Source: Anastatus disparis
Taxonomy: Eukaryota > Arthropoda > Insecta > Hymenoptera > Eupelmidae
Assembly (NCBI GenBank): GCA_017163975.1
Contig: JAFFSR010000309.1
Span: 434,001 to 498,000, forward strand
Direction: 5' to 3'
DNA: 64,000 bases
Positions 13,566-24,603 of the stretch are shown here, one piece after another. The position numbers and the translations under genes were made by a program. Every line of letters starts with the position of its first letter. The first letter of the stretch is position 1. The notes under the pieces are model-generated. The model was not told the DNA's origin and searched no databases. It was given only the letters and a program-made list of their open reading frames with translations.

Positions 13566-13690
13566 CCATATTATGGTTGCAAACCATAAAATACACCATA
13601 ATGACACCGTAAATCCAGGCTTTTTTCTACCAGGGATCGCTCGGCAGGTTTAAGTCGGCTTTGAGGACGTACTTACTCGACCTCGAGTGA

Positions 13691-14260
13691 AATTAATTTT
13701 AAGTATTTTAATTTTTGTGTTAATTTATTTTGTTTTGTCCTATATATAGATTTAAGGTGTAAATGTATTTATTAGCGTGAATGATGGATGAATGTATGCG
13801 GAAAGTATGAGTGGTTCTGTTTTTATTAGAAGTCATGACATCTTCGGTATTGTTTTTAAATGTAATTATTATTTTATTTTTTAATTATTTACTATTATTT
13901 TGTTATTGTATTGTTCAATTTTATTTTTATAGTATTGTCCAATTTTATTTATATTGATGTCATGACAGTGATTCCTCTTTTAAATTATGTATTTTAATTC
14001 AATGACTGATAGATATTTAAGACTGTTTTTTATTGTAATTTATGTTTTCTGCGTGTATTTAGAATAGTCTGTGATATCACTTCTACATGGTGACTTACTG
14101 ATACAGTATTATATATTAATTTTAATAATTGACTGTGATATCTTATCTTATTATGTGCAATACTTTTTATAGAATTATTACTTACTATTTCATGTATTAC
14201 ACGCCTTTTTGTACTCTTATTACAAAATAAATAAATATCTATATCTATATCTATATCCAA
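13691..14260 (+). mobile_element. LINE 3' UTR ending in a TATATC microsatellite
   Basis: After the LINE stop codon come about 530 bp of untranslated sequence, then AATAAATAAATATC and several TATATC units up to about 14260. A short 3' microsatellite instead of poly(A) is typical of CR1/I-type LINEs and marks the 3' end of this copy. The opposite-strand frame here (Asp-Ile repeats) is an artefact of the microsatellite. Confidence 0.7.
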
Positions 14261-14466
14261 CCTAAATAATTAACTTCATGTTAAAACTAAATTTAATTAG
14301 CATTCAATACCACAAGTTACTTAAAAAATTTACCATTATTCAAAATTATTAAAAAGTTATTTATAAAAAGTATTCCCATATCAAAATTTCAAAATTATAC
14401 CAATTTAATTTTGTATTCTTTACATTAGAAAATTAGTTTTGATGTTGAAATTTTTTAGTGAAATGA

Positions 14467-14509
<43 letters not shown>

Positions 14510-14511
<2 letters not shown>

Positions 14512-17500
14512 GGCATTTCATGTCAACTCACCTGGTCAAAAAATAAAAATCGCTAAAAATCTGGGAAGATGTTTTATTTGATACCCAAAATACTCAAAAA
14601 AATTTTTAGAGCTCTAGGTCAAAGAGGTCAAGAGCTAGAGATCATTGAATTTTGGGATTTTCTTAATTTTTTTGTAAAATTATCATCTTTAATATTTTTT
14701 TATTCAAAAACTAAGTGTTTTAGGAAAAAATGTATAAAGACATTTTTTGTTGGAAATTATGTGTAGAAACTACAAAAAAAAATCTTTTCTTCTTGTATCT
14801 TGAATCTTTTCTTTAATCCCATCAATCGTTCTTACAGATATGACATCTTTCATGCCAGGCATAATCCAACTCACGTCATCTCTTAAATAAAAACTTGTAA
14901 CTAATGAAGATAATTTACAAGCAATAGATTTACCTAAACAAAAAATATTTTATTAGCTTTAAAGTAGCATTTGAAATTTTAACTTTAATAAATTTAACAT
15001 ATTTTTTAAAACACTATAACTTTAAACATATTAAATAATATAAAAAATTGAAATTATATAAATAAAAATAACAAGTGAACCTTTTTTATTAGGAGGTGAT
15101 GACAGAACCCCTTGGTCTTCAATAATATTTCTAGCACATTTGATCATGTTTTCCGAAGCATCAAAATATGATGTTATATCAGTATAACTCCATGTTTTAG
15201 GCAAAACAGATAAAATTTTAAATTTTAAATTTTTTGAACTTGATAGATCATGAAAAATTAATTGTAGGTTATTCAATAAATCAACAGCATGATTGATGGT
15301 TTTTGATGGTAAGGCAATTGATGAGCAGGAATTATCTGCAATCAATACATCTAAAATTTCATTTAAATCCTTATTAAAATAATTATCACTAATTATAGAC
15401 ACACATTCTTCTGAAGATTGAGTAGGTACGATATCTACTTCCATTGCTAATGTATGATAAAGAAAAAAGTTAAATTAGGAAAGTAATGGTGCAAAAAAGA
15501 ATTTTATTTTTCGTATTCTTCTGGAGGCTGTGTTCTGGAGTGTAAATTGAGAATTATTTGATAAATGAAAAAGTTAATATGCATAAAAACTAATTCTACG
15601 AGTTATTAGAGTAAACTTAATGTTATGTTAATAGAAGCATACATCGTATTACGGTTCAATTTAAATGTTTAAAAAAACTTTAATCTTAAGAGAACTAGAA
15701 AGTTAGTAGAAGTAGTGATTAGAATTTATGTTAATATTCTATATCAAGCTTTAATGTGATATCTGTCTAATAAATTTTCTTAGAAGAATCATATACTTGA
15801 TATATTAGTACTCTAAAAATTAATATTCATAATGATTGGAAGAGAAAGAAATAATCATGAATTCTTTTTTATTAATATTTCAAGAAAACAGTAGCAAAAC
15901 TAACCAAAACACTACATCCAACACACACTTATTAAATGCAAAATTCATATAAGGTATATTCATAAGATTCAAACAAAATAAAATTTCAAAAAAAATTTTT
16001 ATATATGAATGCTTACATTGTATTTTATTTAATTCTTCCCAAGCTTTTTTTCTGCACTCAGTACATAATCTTTCTCCTAATTGAACATGGTTCAAGACTG
16101 TTTTAAGATCTGCAGTCATTTTCCGTAAAGACTTAGTTTTACGATGATTTTTCAATTTGTAAGGGTTACAACATCTATCATATCTAGTATTTGTTGTTGC
16201 AAAACCCATTTTTACTGTGAACGATTTCTCACTTGCTTAAATATGAATAATTAAATTTGCAAATTTTCCTATTTAAAAATATACACATGGAATATTAAAC
16301 CATCGAATATGGATACATATAGAAGCATAGATTTTGATTCGTTCTATTGAGTGATTTGGGCTAAAATTCATAGACGTGACTTAGAACCCGTCTACACTAT
16401 GTTCTTTGTGCCGTGCTCTGTATGGTATACTTTCGGACGAAGTCGCTGATTGGTTGTTTTTAAGAAATCACTTTTAGTGTTGAAATTTGTAATAATGTGA
16501 TGACTTAACCTTTCAATAGTATAATTTAACATTAGAAAATGAAATGATTAATATAAAACAAATTAGATATTGATATTTTTAATTGTAAAAACAATACTAT
16601 TTATTATTTTTGAATTCAGTTCTCGATATTCATATTTTGTTCTAATGAATTATAGTTAAAAATTCAAATGTGAAATACTTGAATATTAATGAATAAAAGC
16701 CTTTTTCGATTTTGTAATTTATGATAAATAAATTTTACATGTAGTAAATCTTATATTTTTGATTTTTATTTTAACTACATCATACGAATTCCAAAGATTT
16801 TATTAAAAATTCTTGTTGCAATTAAATTTGACTAAAATCTTCCTTCAGCCTCAGCTTTTTTCAATTAAAAAATAAATTCTTATATATAATTTAAAAGTTA
16901 TAAAGCTGAGGAGCTTGTTCGCTTTCTTTTTATAAGTTTCTGTTGTATATTTTTAACTTGATGGTTTAATTTATTGTAAGTTCACAATTTAAATTAATTT
17001 TTTTATTTAATATTAATTAAATAGCAGTTTAGAATGCAACTGTGAAATTATTTCATAATTCTTTGATCAGTGTGCTTTGATTTTAAATTTATATGTGGTT
17101 ACGATTGATTATGCAAATGTTGAGTTATTAATTTAACTTTATTCTGCACTAATTTAGACTTAAATTATTAAAATATAATAACATTTTAAAATATAATAAT
17201 GATATTAAAATAATTAAAAATTATCAAGAGTGTCGAAAGAAAATTAACAATAAAAATTTTGAATATCATTGAAAACATCATTTTTGGTAAAATTAAAAGT
17301 TTCTTAGCTGCTTACAGAGTCATTTTCCCATATGGGGGAAAATTTCAGCCAAAGATCATATACAAGCAAACATTTTAGTGCCAAATGAGTGAAATCAACC
17401 TGGACGAACTCGAGTGATTGAAAATCACATCAAAATATATAATGGACCAATCAGAAGATAGCAACTTTGAGATTGAAAAAAATTTGTGTAGTTTCTACAC

Positions 17501-17749
17501 ATAATTTCCAACAAAAAATGTCTTTATACATTTTTTTCTAAAACACTTAGTTTTTGAATAAAAAAATATTAAAGATGATGATTTTACAAAAAAATTGAGA
17601 AAATCCCAAAATTCAATGATCTCTAGCTCTTGACCTCTATGACCTAGAGCTCTAAAAATTTTTTTCAGTATTTTGGGTATCAAATAGAACATCTTCCCAG
17701 ATTTTTAGCGATTTTTATTTTTTGACCAGGTGAGTTGACATGAAATGCC

Positions 17750-17751
<2 letters not shown>
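14510..17751. mobile_element. 3.24-kb transposon with about 275-bp inverted repeats in (TA)n
   Basis: It begins GGGGCATTTCATGTCAACT and ends with the reverse complement. The two arms (14510-14785 and 17477-17751) match with few differences. Both ends abut (TA)n tracts (14470-14509 and 17752-17797), so the target was a TA repeat, which also hides the exact duplication. The interior holds exons of a transposase on the minus strand that run into the left arm. The element is therefore an internally deleted, probably non-autonomous copy. The same-sized frames in both arms (65 codons each) are inverted copies, not genes. Confidence 0.88.
14785..16209 (-). pseudogene. Truncated three-exon transposase
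   Basis: Exon 1 (16209-16017) starts MGFATTNTRYDRCC and has a LCTECRKKAW Cys pair. Exon 2 (15446-15081) contains ILSVLPKTWSYTDITSYF and GVLSSPPNKKG. Exon 3 (14933 to about 14785) contains FYLRDDVSWIMPGMKDVIS. Junction phases agree (1, then 1) with acceptors CATTAG and TTTAG; the second donor (GTTCAC) is weak. The order 'LPxxWS...VLSxPxxKxG...DDVSxxMPGxKDxISV' belongs to a widespread animal transposon protein family whose name I cannot give with confidence. The following part of that family (about SKFxxLRPKW onward) is missing because the reading runs into the left inverted repeat. The cognate at 38118-39359 keeps it. No exon here carries an internal stop. Confidence 0.7.
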
Positions 17752-17803
<52 letters not shown>

Positions 17804-17940
17804 AAAATATTTTATCACCTTGTATGAAAATTATTTTGTAAAAGTAGAATAATGCTGCGAATAAACAAATGATTATAAGAAAGTATTGAAAACTGTAATT
17901 AACAATAAAAAAGCGTTAGGCTAGAAATAAATAATGGTTC

Positions 17941-19750
17941 TCACATAGTATGGAAGATTTCACTGAAATATTTCGAATTATTCCACTGGAATATTTCAAT
18001 GGAACCTTTCATGCAGATTATTGAAAGGCTTCACGGAATATTTCAGAATATTCCACTGGAATCTTCCATTGAAAGCTTCCAGGAATATTTCAGGAATATT
18101 TCAAAGGAATGTTCGAAAACTTTTTCGAAATATTCCATGTAATATTCACGAAAGATTTCTGAAATATTTCATAAAATATTCCATGTAATGTTTATGAATA
18201 TTCCAGTAAAATATTTCATGAAAGATTCCAGAAAGATTCCATAAACATTTCACTGGAAGATTTCAAAAAACTTTAAAATCGTACAGCGAAATATTAGATA
18301 AATCTTCTATAAATATTCTACGAAACATTTCACAGGAAGATTAAAGTAATCCTCCGATGAAATATTTCATGAAAGATTTCAGGAAGATTCCGATAAACAT
18401 TAAAATCGTACAGCAGAATATTACATAAATCTTCGATAAATATTCCACGAAATGTTCCACAGAAATATTCAAGTAACCTTCCAATGGAATATTTTATGAA
18501 AGATTTCAGAAAGATTCCATGAACATTTCACTGGAAGATTCCAAAAAACTTTCAAATTGTACAGTGGAATATAACATAAATCTTCCATAAATAGTCAACG
18601 AAATATTTTACAAAAAAATTTAAGTAATCTTCCAGTGGAATATTTCATTAAAGATTTCAGAAAGATTCCAAAAACATTTCACTGGAAGATTCCTAAAAAC
18701 TTTTAAATCGTACAGCGAAATATTACATAAATCTTCCGTAAATATTCCACGAAATATTTTACGCAAAGATTACAGTAATCTTCCAGTAGAATATTGTTTA
18801 AAAGATTCTAGAATGATTCCATGAAGTTTTCGTTGGAAGATTGCGCGGAACGTTTCGGGAGGTTTTTAGTGACGCCGATAAGGGGATGTTTGTTAAATGG
18901 GAGTTTTATCCCCAAGCGGTTGAAAGATACCTCACTTACTATAAAAGCGAAAGGGTATCAGCACTTTGATGTGCACAGTCGAAGCGAATATTTAAATGCG
19001 ATTTTATAACTAAATGTTTATGTATGCGTATATGTATTGATGTATAAGTGTAATGTGTTATTATATAATATATATACCATCCCCTCACAGCATTTCACAT
19101 TTTCCAAAAATCTTCCAGGAACATTTCATGGAAGATGAGAGATTACCCGAACCTTCCATTTTTATATTCTTCAAATCTCTCAAGAGTATTCCATGGATTA
19201 TTTCAATGTAGAAAGAATCATGGACATACGAATATTACAGGAATATTTCACGGAAGATTTCTGAAATATTCCAAATCTTCCGTGCCAATATTCTGCGAAT
19301 CTTCCATAAATATTCCACGGAATATTTTACGATAGATTTCTGAAATCTCCCAGAAATATTTCATAGAATATTTCATGAAAAATTCTTTAAATCTTTCGTC
19401 CATATTCCATGAAAGATTCTTTAGATCTTTCGTTTATATTCCATGAGAGGTTTATAAAATGTTTCAAATCTACCGTTCCCATATTCCGGAAATTTTCAAT
19501 GACTGTTCCAACGGAATATTTCATGAAATATTCCTGCAAGATTCCTGAAATATTTCAATAAAAGATCTGAGATGTCCTAGATCTTCCAATGAAATATTCT
19601 TAGAATCTTCCAGCAATATTCCATGGAATATTCCAATGTAGGAAGAATCAAGGACATACGAATATTACAGGAAATATTCCATGGAAGATTCCTAAAATAT
19701 TTCAAATCTTCGCTGCCAATGTTCCAGGAAGCTTCCATGAATATTTCATG
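17941..19750 (+). repeat. GAA/TTC-rich satellite, in part about 151-bp units
   Basis: Some 1.8 kb of variants of GGAATATTTCA and GGAAGATTCC. A longer unit is clear at 18240-18800, where GTACAGCGAAATATTA-type strings recur near 18281, 18408, 18559 and 18710 (151-bp spacing, one shorter). A second pair, around GGACATACGAATATTACAGG, lies near 19213 and 19653. Alternating GAA and TTC resemble heat-shock elements by composition only. Frames inside are spurious. Confidence 0.8.
18835..19020 (+). other. Higher-complexity island inside the satellite
   Basis: About 185 bases that break the GAA/TTC pattern, with higher GC and a hairpin whose arms are GGGGAT and ATCCCC (about 18882-18918). A 62-codon frame crosses it but shares its start with satellite sequence. 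It could be an insertion or a piece of the ancestral repeat. I cannot identify it. Confidence 0.35.
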
Positions 19751-19932
19751 CTGTGTGGGTTGTTTATTATCATTTATACATTATTTAAATGTAGATACTG
19801 CAAATAACCATAAATAACTGTAAATAAATTGAAGAATACAATTATTAAAAATAATTCAAAATAATTTTGATTTTAGTTCTTTTTACAACAAACTTTTTTT
19901 AATGAATAAATGTATGTATATATATATATATA

Positions 19933-20169
19933 CATGGAACATTTCAAACCAACTGGAAAAGCAGAAAAATAAAAATATCTGAAACTCTGGGAATATATCC
20001 TGCCTGTTACTCAAAATGTGTAAAAAAATTTTCAAGGATTTAGATTGGAAGGATCAAGAGCCATAGATTCTTGAAATTTGGAAATTTTTCAAAATTTTTG
20101 GAAAAGTCCCAACTTGATCATTTTTTTTCCTGAAAATCCTAATATTTTAGAGAAAAATTCATGAGAATA

Positions 20170-20176
<7 letters not shown>
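19933..20176 (+). mobile_element. Diverged half-copy of the (TA)n-bordered element family
   Basis: It is flanked by TA runs. It reads GGAACATTTCAAACCAACTGG, then AAAAATAAAAAT, then CTGGGAA, AAAATTTT and GATCAAGAGCC, in the same order as the left arm at 14510. Only one arm is present. Confidence 0.55.
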
Positions 20177-20210
<34 letters not shown>

Positions 20211-21405
20211 GGGTCAATCCACGTCAAACGGATAATGGCTCTGTCCAAAATTGTAGATCACTAAAAAAGTCGTGCATGGGCTCAAAATTTTCGTCTTACA
20301 CTCTACTTTCTTTTGCAATGTGGCGATTTTGAAAAATCCAAAATGACGGCCTTAATATGGCGGCTCAAACCTAGAAATTTCATAAAAAATTTTCAAAAAT
20401 TAATTTTAATTTATTCAAATCTGATTCTACATATCTTTTATATCAGAAATCAATGTAGCGTCCGATTTTACATGAGAATATAGTATTGCACTCCAGGTAA
20501 AAAAACTTTACAATATCATCTGAAGGTCATATCGCGATACAATAGTTATTTCTCGAATTAATCATTGATAAACATTGATTAGTAAGAAAATGAAGATACT
20601 GATAGGTAACTCGAGTCACTGAATCCAAATCTGATACCTGCTTAACCCTACCAGTCTCCATCAAGGTCATTTGAAGGTCAAATTTGATAAGATTAAGACA
20701 CCTATAAGTTTTACGTGATGCTGGATCCGAATCCGAGACCTGTTGGAGTGTCAAACGACGTAATTACAAAAAAATTCGTTTCAAACTGTGGTTTCTTGGA
20801 GGACAAAAATTTTCTTTTAGTCAATATTTGATTAATTTTTACGTAATTACGTCGTTTGATACTCCAACAGACCCCGGTTTCGGATTCAGCGACACGTAAA
20901 ACATGAAGGTGTCCTAATGTTATCAAATAATAAAAGATATTCGCGATTTGACCTTCAAATGACTTTCATACAGATCTTGTAGGGTTAAGCGGACATCAGG
21001 TTTAAATTCAGTAACTTGAGTTATCTATCAGTATCTTCATTTTCTCACTAATCAACATTGATCAATGAGTAATTTGAGAAATAACTATTATTTCCCGATA
21101 TGACCTTCCGATGATATTGTAAATTTTTTTTTACCTAGAGTGCAATACTATATTCCTATGTAAAATTGAACACTTAATTGATTTCTGATGTAAAAAAATA
21201 TGTAGGATCTGATTTTAGTAAATTAAAATCAATTTTTGAAAATTTTTCATGATATCTCTAGGTTTGAGCCGCCATTTTGGATTTTTTAAAATCACCACAT
21301 TGCAAAAGAAAGTAGAGTGTGAGAAGAAAATTTTGAGCTTATATACAATTTTTTTGGTGATCTACAATTTTGGACAGAGCCATTATCCGTTTGACGTGGA
21401 TTGAC

Positions 21406-21407
<2 letters not shown>
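20211..21407. mobile_element. 1.2-kb near-perfect palindromic foldback element in (TA)n
   Basis: It starts GGGTCAATCCACGTCAAAC and ends with the reverse complement. The arms run to a centre near 20810, where ACGACGTAATTAC pairs with GTAATTACGTCGT. (TA)n flanks both sides (20177-20210 and 21408-21454). The terminal pattern GGGnCAnnnCAnGTCAA matches the element at 14510. It has no coding content; short frames in the arms mirror each other. Confidence 0.9.
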
Positions 21408-21459
<52 letters not shown>

Positions 21460-21696
21460 TTGCCGAAAAAAATCATTTTTTATCATAATATTATTTTTAC
21501 AAATTTCATTATTATTTATTTATCATATAACAATTAATTCATAGCATTTTTCATAATTTCTTTAATTTTTCAGCTTTTCAAGTAAAAAGGCAATAAATTA
21601 AATCAGTTAATATAAAAGCAATTCTTTTGTGAATATCTTTCGAAAAAGTTCATTAAAAATGAATGAAAATTCTTAAGAGAATTTTCTTTTTCAATA

Positions 21697-22696
21697 ATGG
21701 TTTTGATTGAGGAAGATAAATTGATTGTTAAAAGACAGGGATTGTATAGTGGAATTGCTTTCATGTTAACTGATATTCATATATTAGAATTTAATAACAT
21801 TTCAAACCAGTGCACCTCATTCTACATGCAATTGACTTCATTAATTCAGAGACCACAATATGTTCATTCAGTACTGATTGATGGAGAATTTATACAGTTA
21901 TTATTTACCGGAAATTTAGTAAAGAGTCATCGGATTCGTGTGTATTATAATAATAAGGTAATTCATATATATAGACAGTTTGAATCTTATATATTTACAA
22001 GATGAGTATAAGATTTATATAAACAGATTATTTCCAAACAAATCAGAAATAAGCACAGTATTCGAAACACTACAATCACAAACAAATAATTATGATTGTA
22101 GCGTTTTTGCAATGATTTTTGCTGTTGCAGTACTTTATAATTTAGGTCCATGTTGTTTAAGATATAATGTTTCTCAAATGCGATTACGTTTATAAAGAAT
22201 TTTTAAAACGCAAAAAATAAAAATGTTTCCAGTTTTACAAAATTACAATAATGCAAAAATTAATTACGATAATCCACCGGATATGATAAAAAGGAGTTTT
22301 TGTCATGAGCAAGGTCTTAATCAAATACCATTTAATTTAGGTTTCCCCGAGCTTGAAATATTATAAAAAAAACTCACAAGTGCATTTATTGCCAGAACAA
22401 AAACGATCATGGAAATGTATCGTAAACAAAAGAATTTGAATCATGGAACAATTTTGATGGAAATTGACAATGACATTTCAGATAGAAATTTTTAAAAACC
22501 AGATAATGATATAATGGGAATCGATGACATCCACTTGAATTATAACAATAAAAAAATTGGGACAGTTGAGATTAAATTAAATGAAGAAAAAAAAGAATCA
22601 AAAGAAATAGATGGGAAAGAAACTTTATTTGTAACAGAACTTAAGAGCTTGACGAAGCGGCCCTCTTCTAATAATATTTCCAATCCTAACTTATGA
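21697..22696 (+). pseudogene. Ulp1-like (C48) cysteine protease remnant upstream of Helitron 1
   Basis: Two frames (21697-22005 and 21980-22195) together read like the C-terminal Ulp1 protease domain common in insect mobile elements. A KSHRIRVYYNN block sits where the catalytic His normally lies. RLFPNKSEIS and ETLQSQTNNYDCSVFAM follow, giving the Gln and the nucleophile Cys, then LRYNVSQMRLRL. The usual Asp (in a Y-D-S-L block) reads differently, and the frame shifts near 21975. Further fragments continue to 22696 with stops (about 22370, 22495). Known of the family: desumoylating-type peptidases. This copy looks inactive. It may belong to the Helitron or be a separate insertion. Confidence 0.6.
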
Positions 22697-23040
22697 ATAA
22701 ACGATGCGTTAATTCAATTTTTTTTGCCACAAAGTAAAAATTTGTAAGATTATACTCCAGTGCGGACAACTCAAGAAATCAACCAAAATATTAGACATAT
22801 AAAGTTATAATAAAAACTTTCAATGTATTGTATTTTAAAGTTAGGTCTATCAAGTTTGATATCTAATTTCCAATCCAAGCTCATAAAAAAATAACAAGTC
22901 TAAATGATTTTTTATTTTGACAAAAATCATTGTAGTAATATAGCTTCAGTACGGACAAGTCATTATATTTGTTTAATTTATTAATTTAAAAAGATACTGA
23001 TACAATAAAAAAAGCAAAACTCAAGTGATGCAGCTCCGAC
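22697..23040. other. Non-coding spacer between the Ulp1 remnant and Helitron 1
   Basis: AT-rich. Two similar strings (CTCCAGTGCGGACAA and CTTCAGTACGGACAA) lie about 190 bp apart, near 22757 and 22945, and an AATGATTTTT/AAAAATCATT hairpin sits between them. No coding frame recognised. Confidence 0.45.
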
Positions 23041-24603
23041 ATCCCGTTAATAGGAAAATGGTAACAGAAGAATCACATAAATATAAAAAAATTTCAGAAA
23101 AAGACATTATTATGGAAATGCGAGAAACAAAAAAGTAATGATAAATTAGAACTAAGACGTGTTCAAGAAACTTTGCGTAAGAAAAAAGCTTATATGAAAA
23201 TGAAAAAAGGACAACCAAATAAATATAAACAGAAATTAGAAAATACTAAGATAACAAAATGACAATTCAAGGAAACTATGAGTACTGATGAATTTGAACA
23301 AATACGTGCGAATGAGGCTTTACGTAAGAAAGAAGCTTATATAAAAATTAAAGAAAAACAACCAAAAAAATATGAAGAAAAATTAGAAAATGTTAAGTGT
23401 AAACGATTAAAAATTGAACCCGATAGTCCCCGATTTTTAAAACAAAATTACATTGTTTCAATAACACTTGTAAATTATCATGGTAAACCTGACCTTTTTG
23501 TAACTATGACCTGTGACCCACATTGGAGAGAAATAACTGAAAACTTGGAAATTTAAAAAAATGCAATAAATAGACCAGATATTATAACAAGAGTATTTTA
23601 TCGAAAAGTAGAAGAATTCAAAAATTTAGTAATAAAAAAGGGAATATTAGGAAAATGTATTGCATATAGTTATGTAATTGAATTTCAAAAACGAGGATTA
23701 CCACATATGCATATGTTGTTATTCTTAGATAAAAATGATAAATTGGACATTCCCGAAAAAGTTGATAGAATAATTAGTGAAGAAATCCCAAATAGAGATA
23801 TTTATCCAAAATTATATCGTATTGTTAAACAATTTATGATACACGGTCCCTGTGGCATGCAAAATATAAACTGTCCGTGTATGGATAAAAATACGAAACA
23901 ATGTACGAAAAATTTTCTAAAAAAATTTAATAATACAACAACATTTAAATCAAATAGGTATCCACTATACAAACGCAAAAATGATGGCGTCGAAATTATT
24001 TTAAAAAATGAATTTACAGAAAGAATTGCAGATAATGGATTCGTTGTTCCTTATAATCCTTACTTATTATTGAAATTTAATGCACACATAAACGTAGAAG
24101 TTTGTTCCACTGTACAATGCATTAAATATTTATTCAAGTATTGTTATGAAGGTCATGATTGTGCATACATTGAAATACATCAAGTAAATGTTGATTTTAA
24201 ATCAGAAAATTAAGACACTTTTGAAAATGACAATAGTGAAAATGTTGAATATGAATATGACGAAATCAAACAATACATTAATACACGATGTTTATGTCCA
24301 CCTGATGCAATGCACAGATTATTAGAATATCCTTTACATGTTATTCCACATACTATAAAACGTCTAAGCGTTCATGAATAGAATCAACAAAACGTATTTT
24401 TTAAAGAAGGAAAAGAAGAAATGATCATGCAAAAAAATGTTGGAACAACATTAACAGCATATTTTGAATCGAATAGAGAAGATTTCGAAGCACGAAATTA
24501 CTTATATTCAAAAATACCAAATTTTTATACATTTGATGAAAAACTGAAAAAGTGGAATAAAAGAAAAAAAAAAGAAAACCAATACTCAGTAGAATGTACT
24601 TAG
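23041..24603 (+). pseudogene. Helitron 1 Rep (HUH endonuclease) region
   Basis: After a Lys/Glu-rich lead-in, the Helitron-like N domain is clear. VTMTCDPHWREI is followed, after a stop near 23555, by VIEFQKRGLPHMHMLLFLD with the two metal-binding His of the HUH motif. MIHGPCG follows, then CIKYLFKYCYEGHD, whose two Tyr fit the Y2 catalytic motif. Stops at about 23556, 24211, 24379 and 24601 break the protein. Known of the family: Rep nicks and joins single-stranded DNA for rolling-circle transposition. The motifs survive, but the frame does not. It faces the same way as the helicase that follows. Confidence 0.88.
23146..23400 (+). repeat. Coding tandem duplication, about 140 bp, in the Rep lead-in
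   Basis: LRKKKAYMKMKKGQPNKYK and LRKKEAYIKIKEKQPKKYE are encoded in succession, from about 23165 and 23305. The two copies have diverged at DNA level and the first is followed by a stop. They form a basic, probably helical segment. Confidence 0.7.

Larger units (their letters stand above)
11348..13635. mobile_element. 2.29-kb TIR element inserted in the LINE
   Basis: It starts CCCTGGTAGAAA and ends with the reverse complement TTTCTACCAGGG. The dinucleotide AT lies at both edges (11346-11347 and 13636-13637). Removing the element and one AT restores the LINE frame exactly, so the insertion is certain and the duplication is 2 bp (or is hidden by the palindromic join). The interior has no transposase frame. 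The sub-terminal regions share GGCCATATT and CCATAAGxTGG motifs. The superfamily is not determined; a 2-bp duplication would fit ISL2EU-like or mariner-like derivatives. Confidence 0.85.
11077..13690 (+). pseudogene. LINE (CR1/Jockey-type) reverse transcriptase, C-terminal end, interrupted
   Basis: The first frame (11077-11347) reads like the tail of a non-LTR retrotransposon polymerase: LMYKIVRMNTPEYL, then SLFTRYVPR, then RTETGRNSFQVQGAHFWNSL before the stop. This order (aromatic-rich block, Arg-rich turn, GxxxWNSLP) is typical of the region after the RT domain in CR1, Jockey and related LINEs. The catalytic part (FADD) is absent, so the copy is 5'-truncated. The frame is broken by the element at 11348-13635. 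It resumes exactly at 13637 with LGRFKSALRTYLLDLE and stops at 13688-13690. Known of the family: ORF2 makes the endonuclease and RT for target-primed insertion. This copy cannot. Confidence 0.8.

Noticed and set aside
14569..17692. Pair of 65-codon frames as duplicated genes
   Set aside because: They lie in the two inverted terminal repeats of one transposon.
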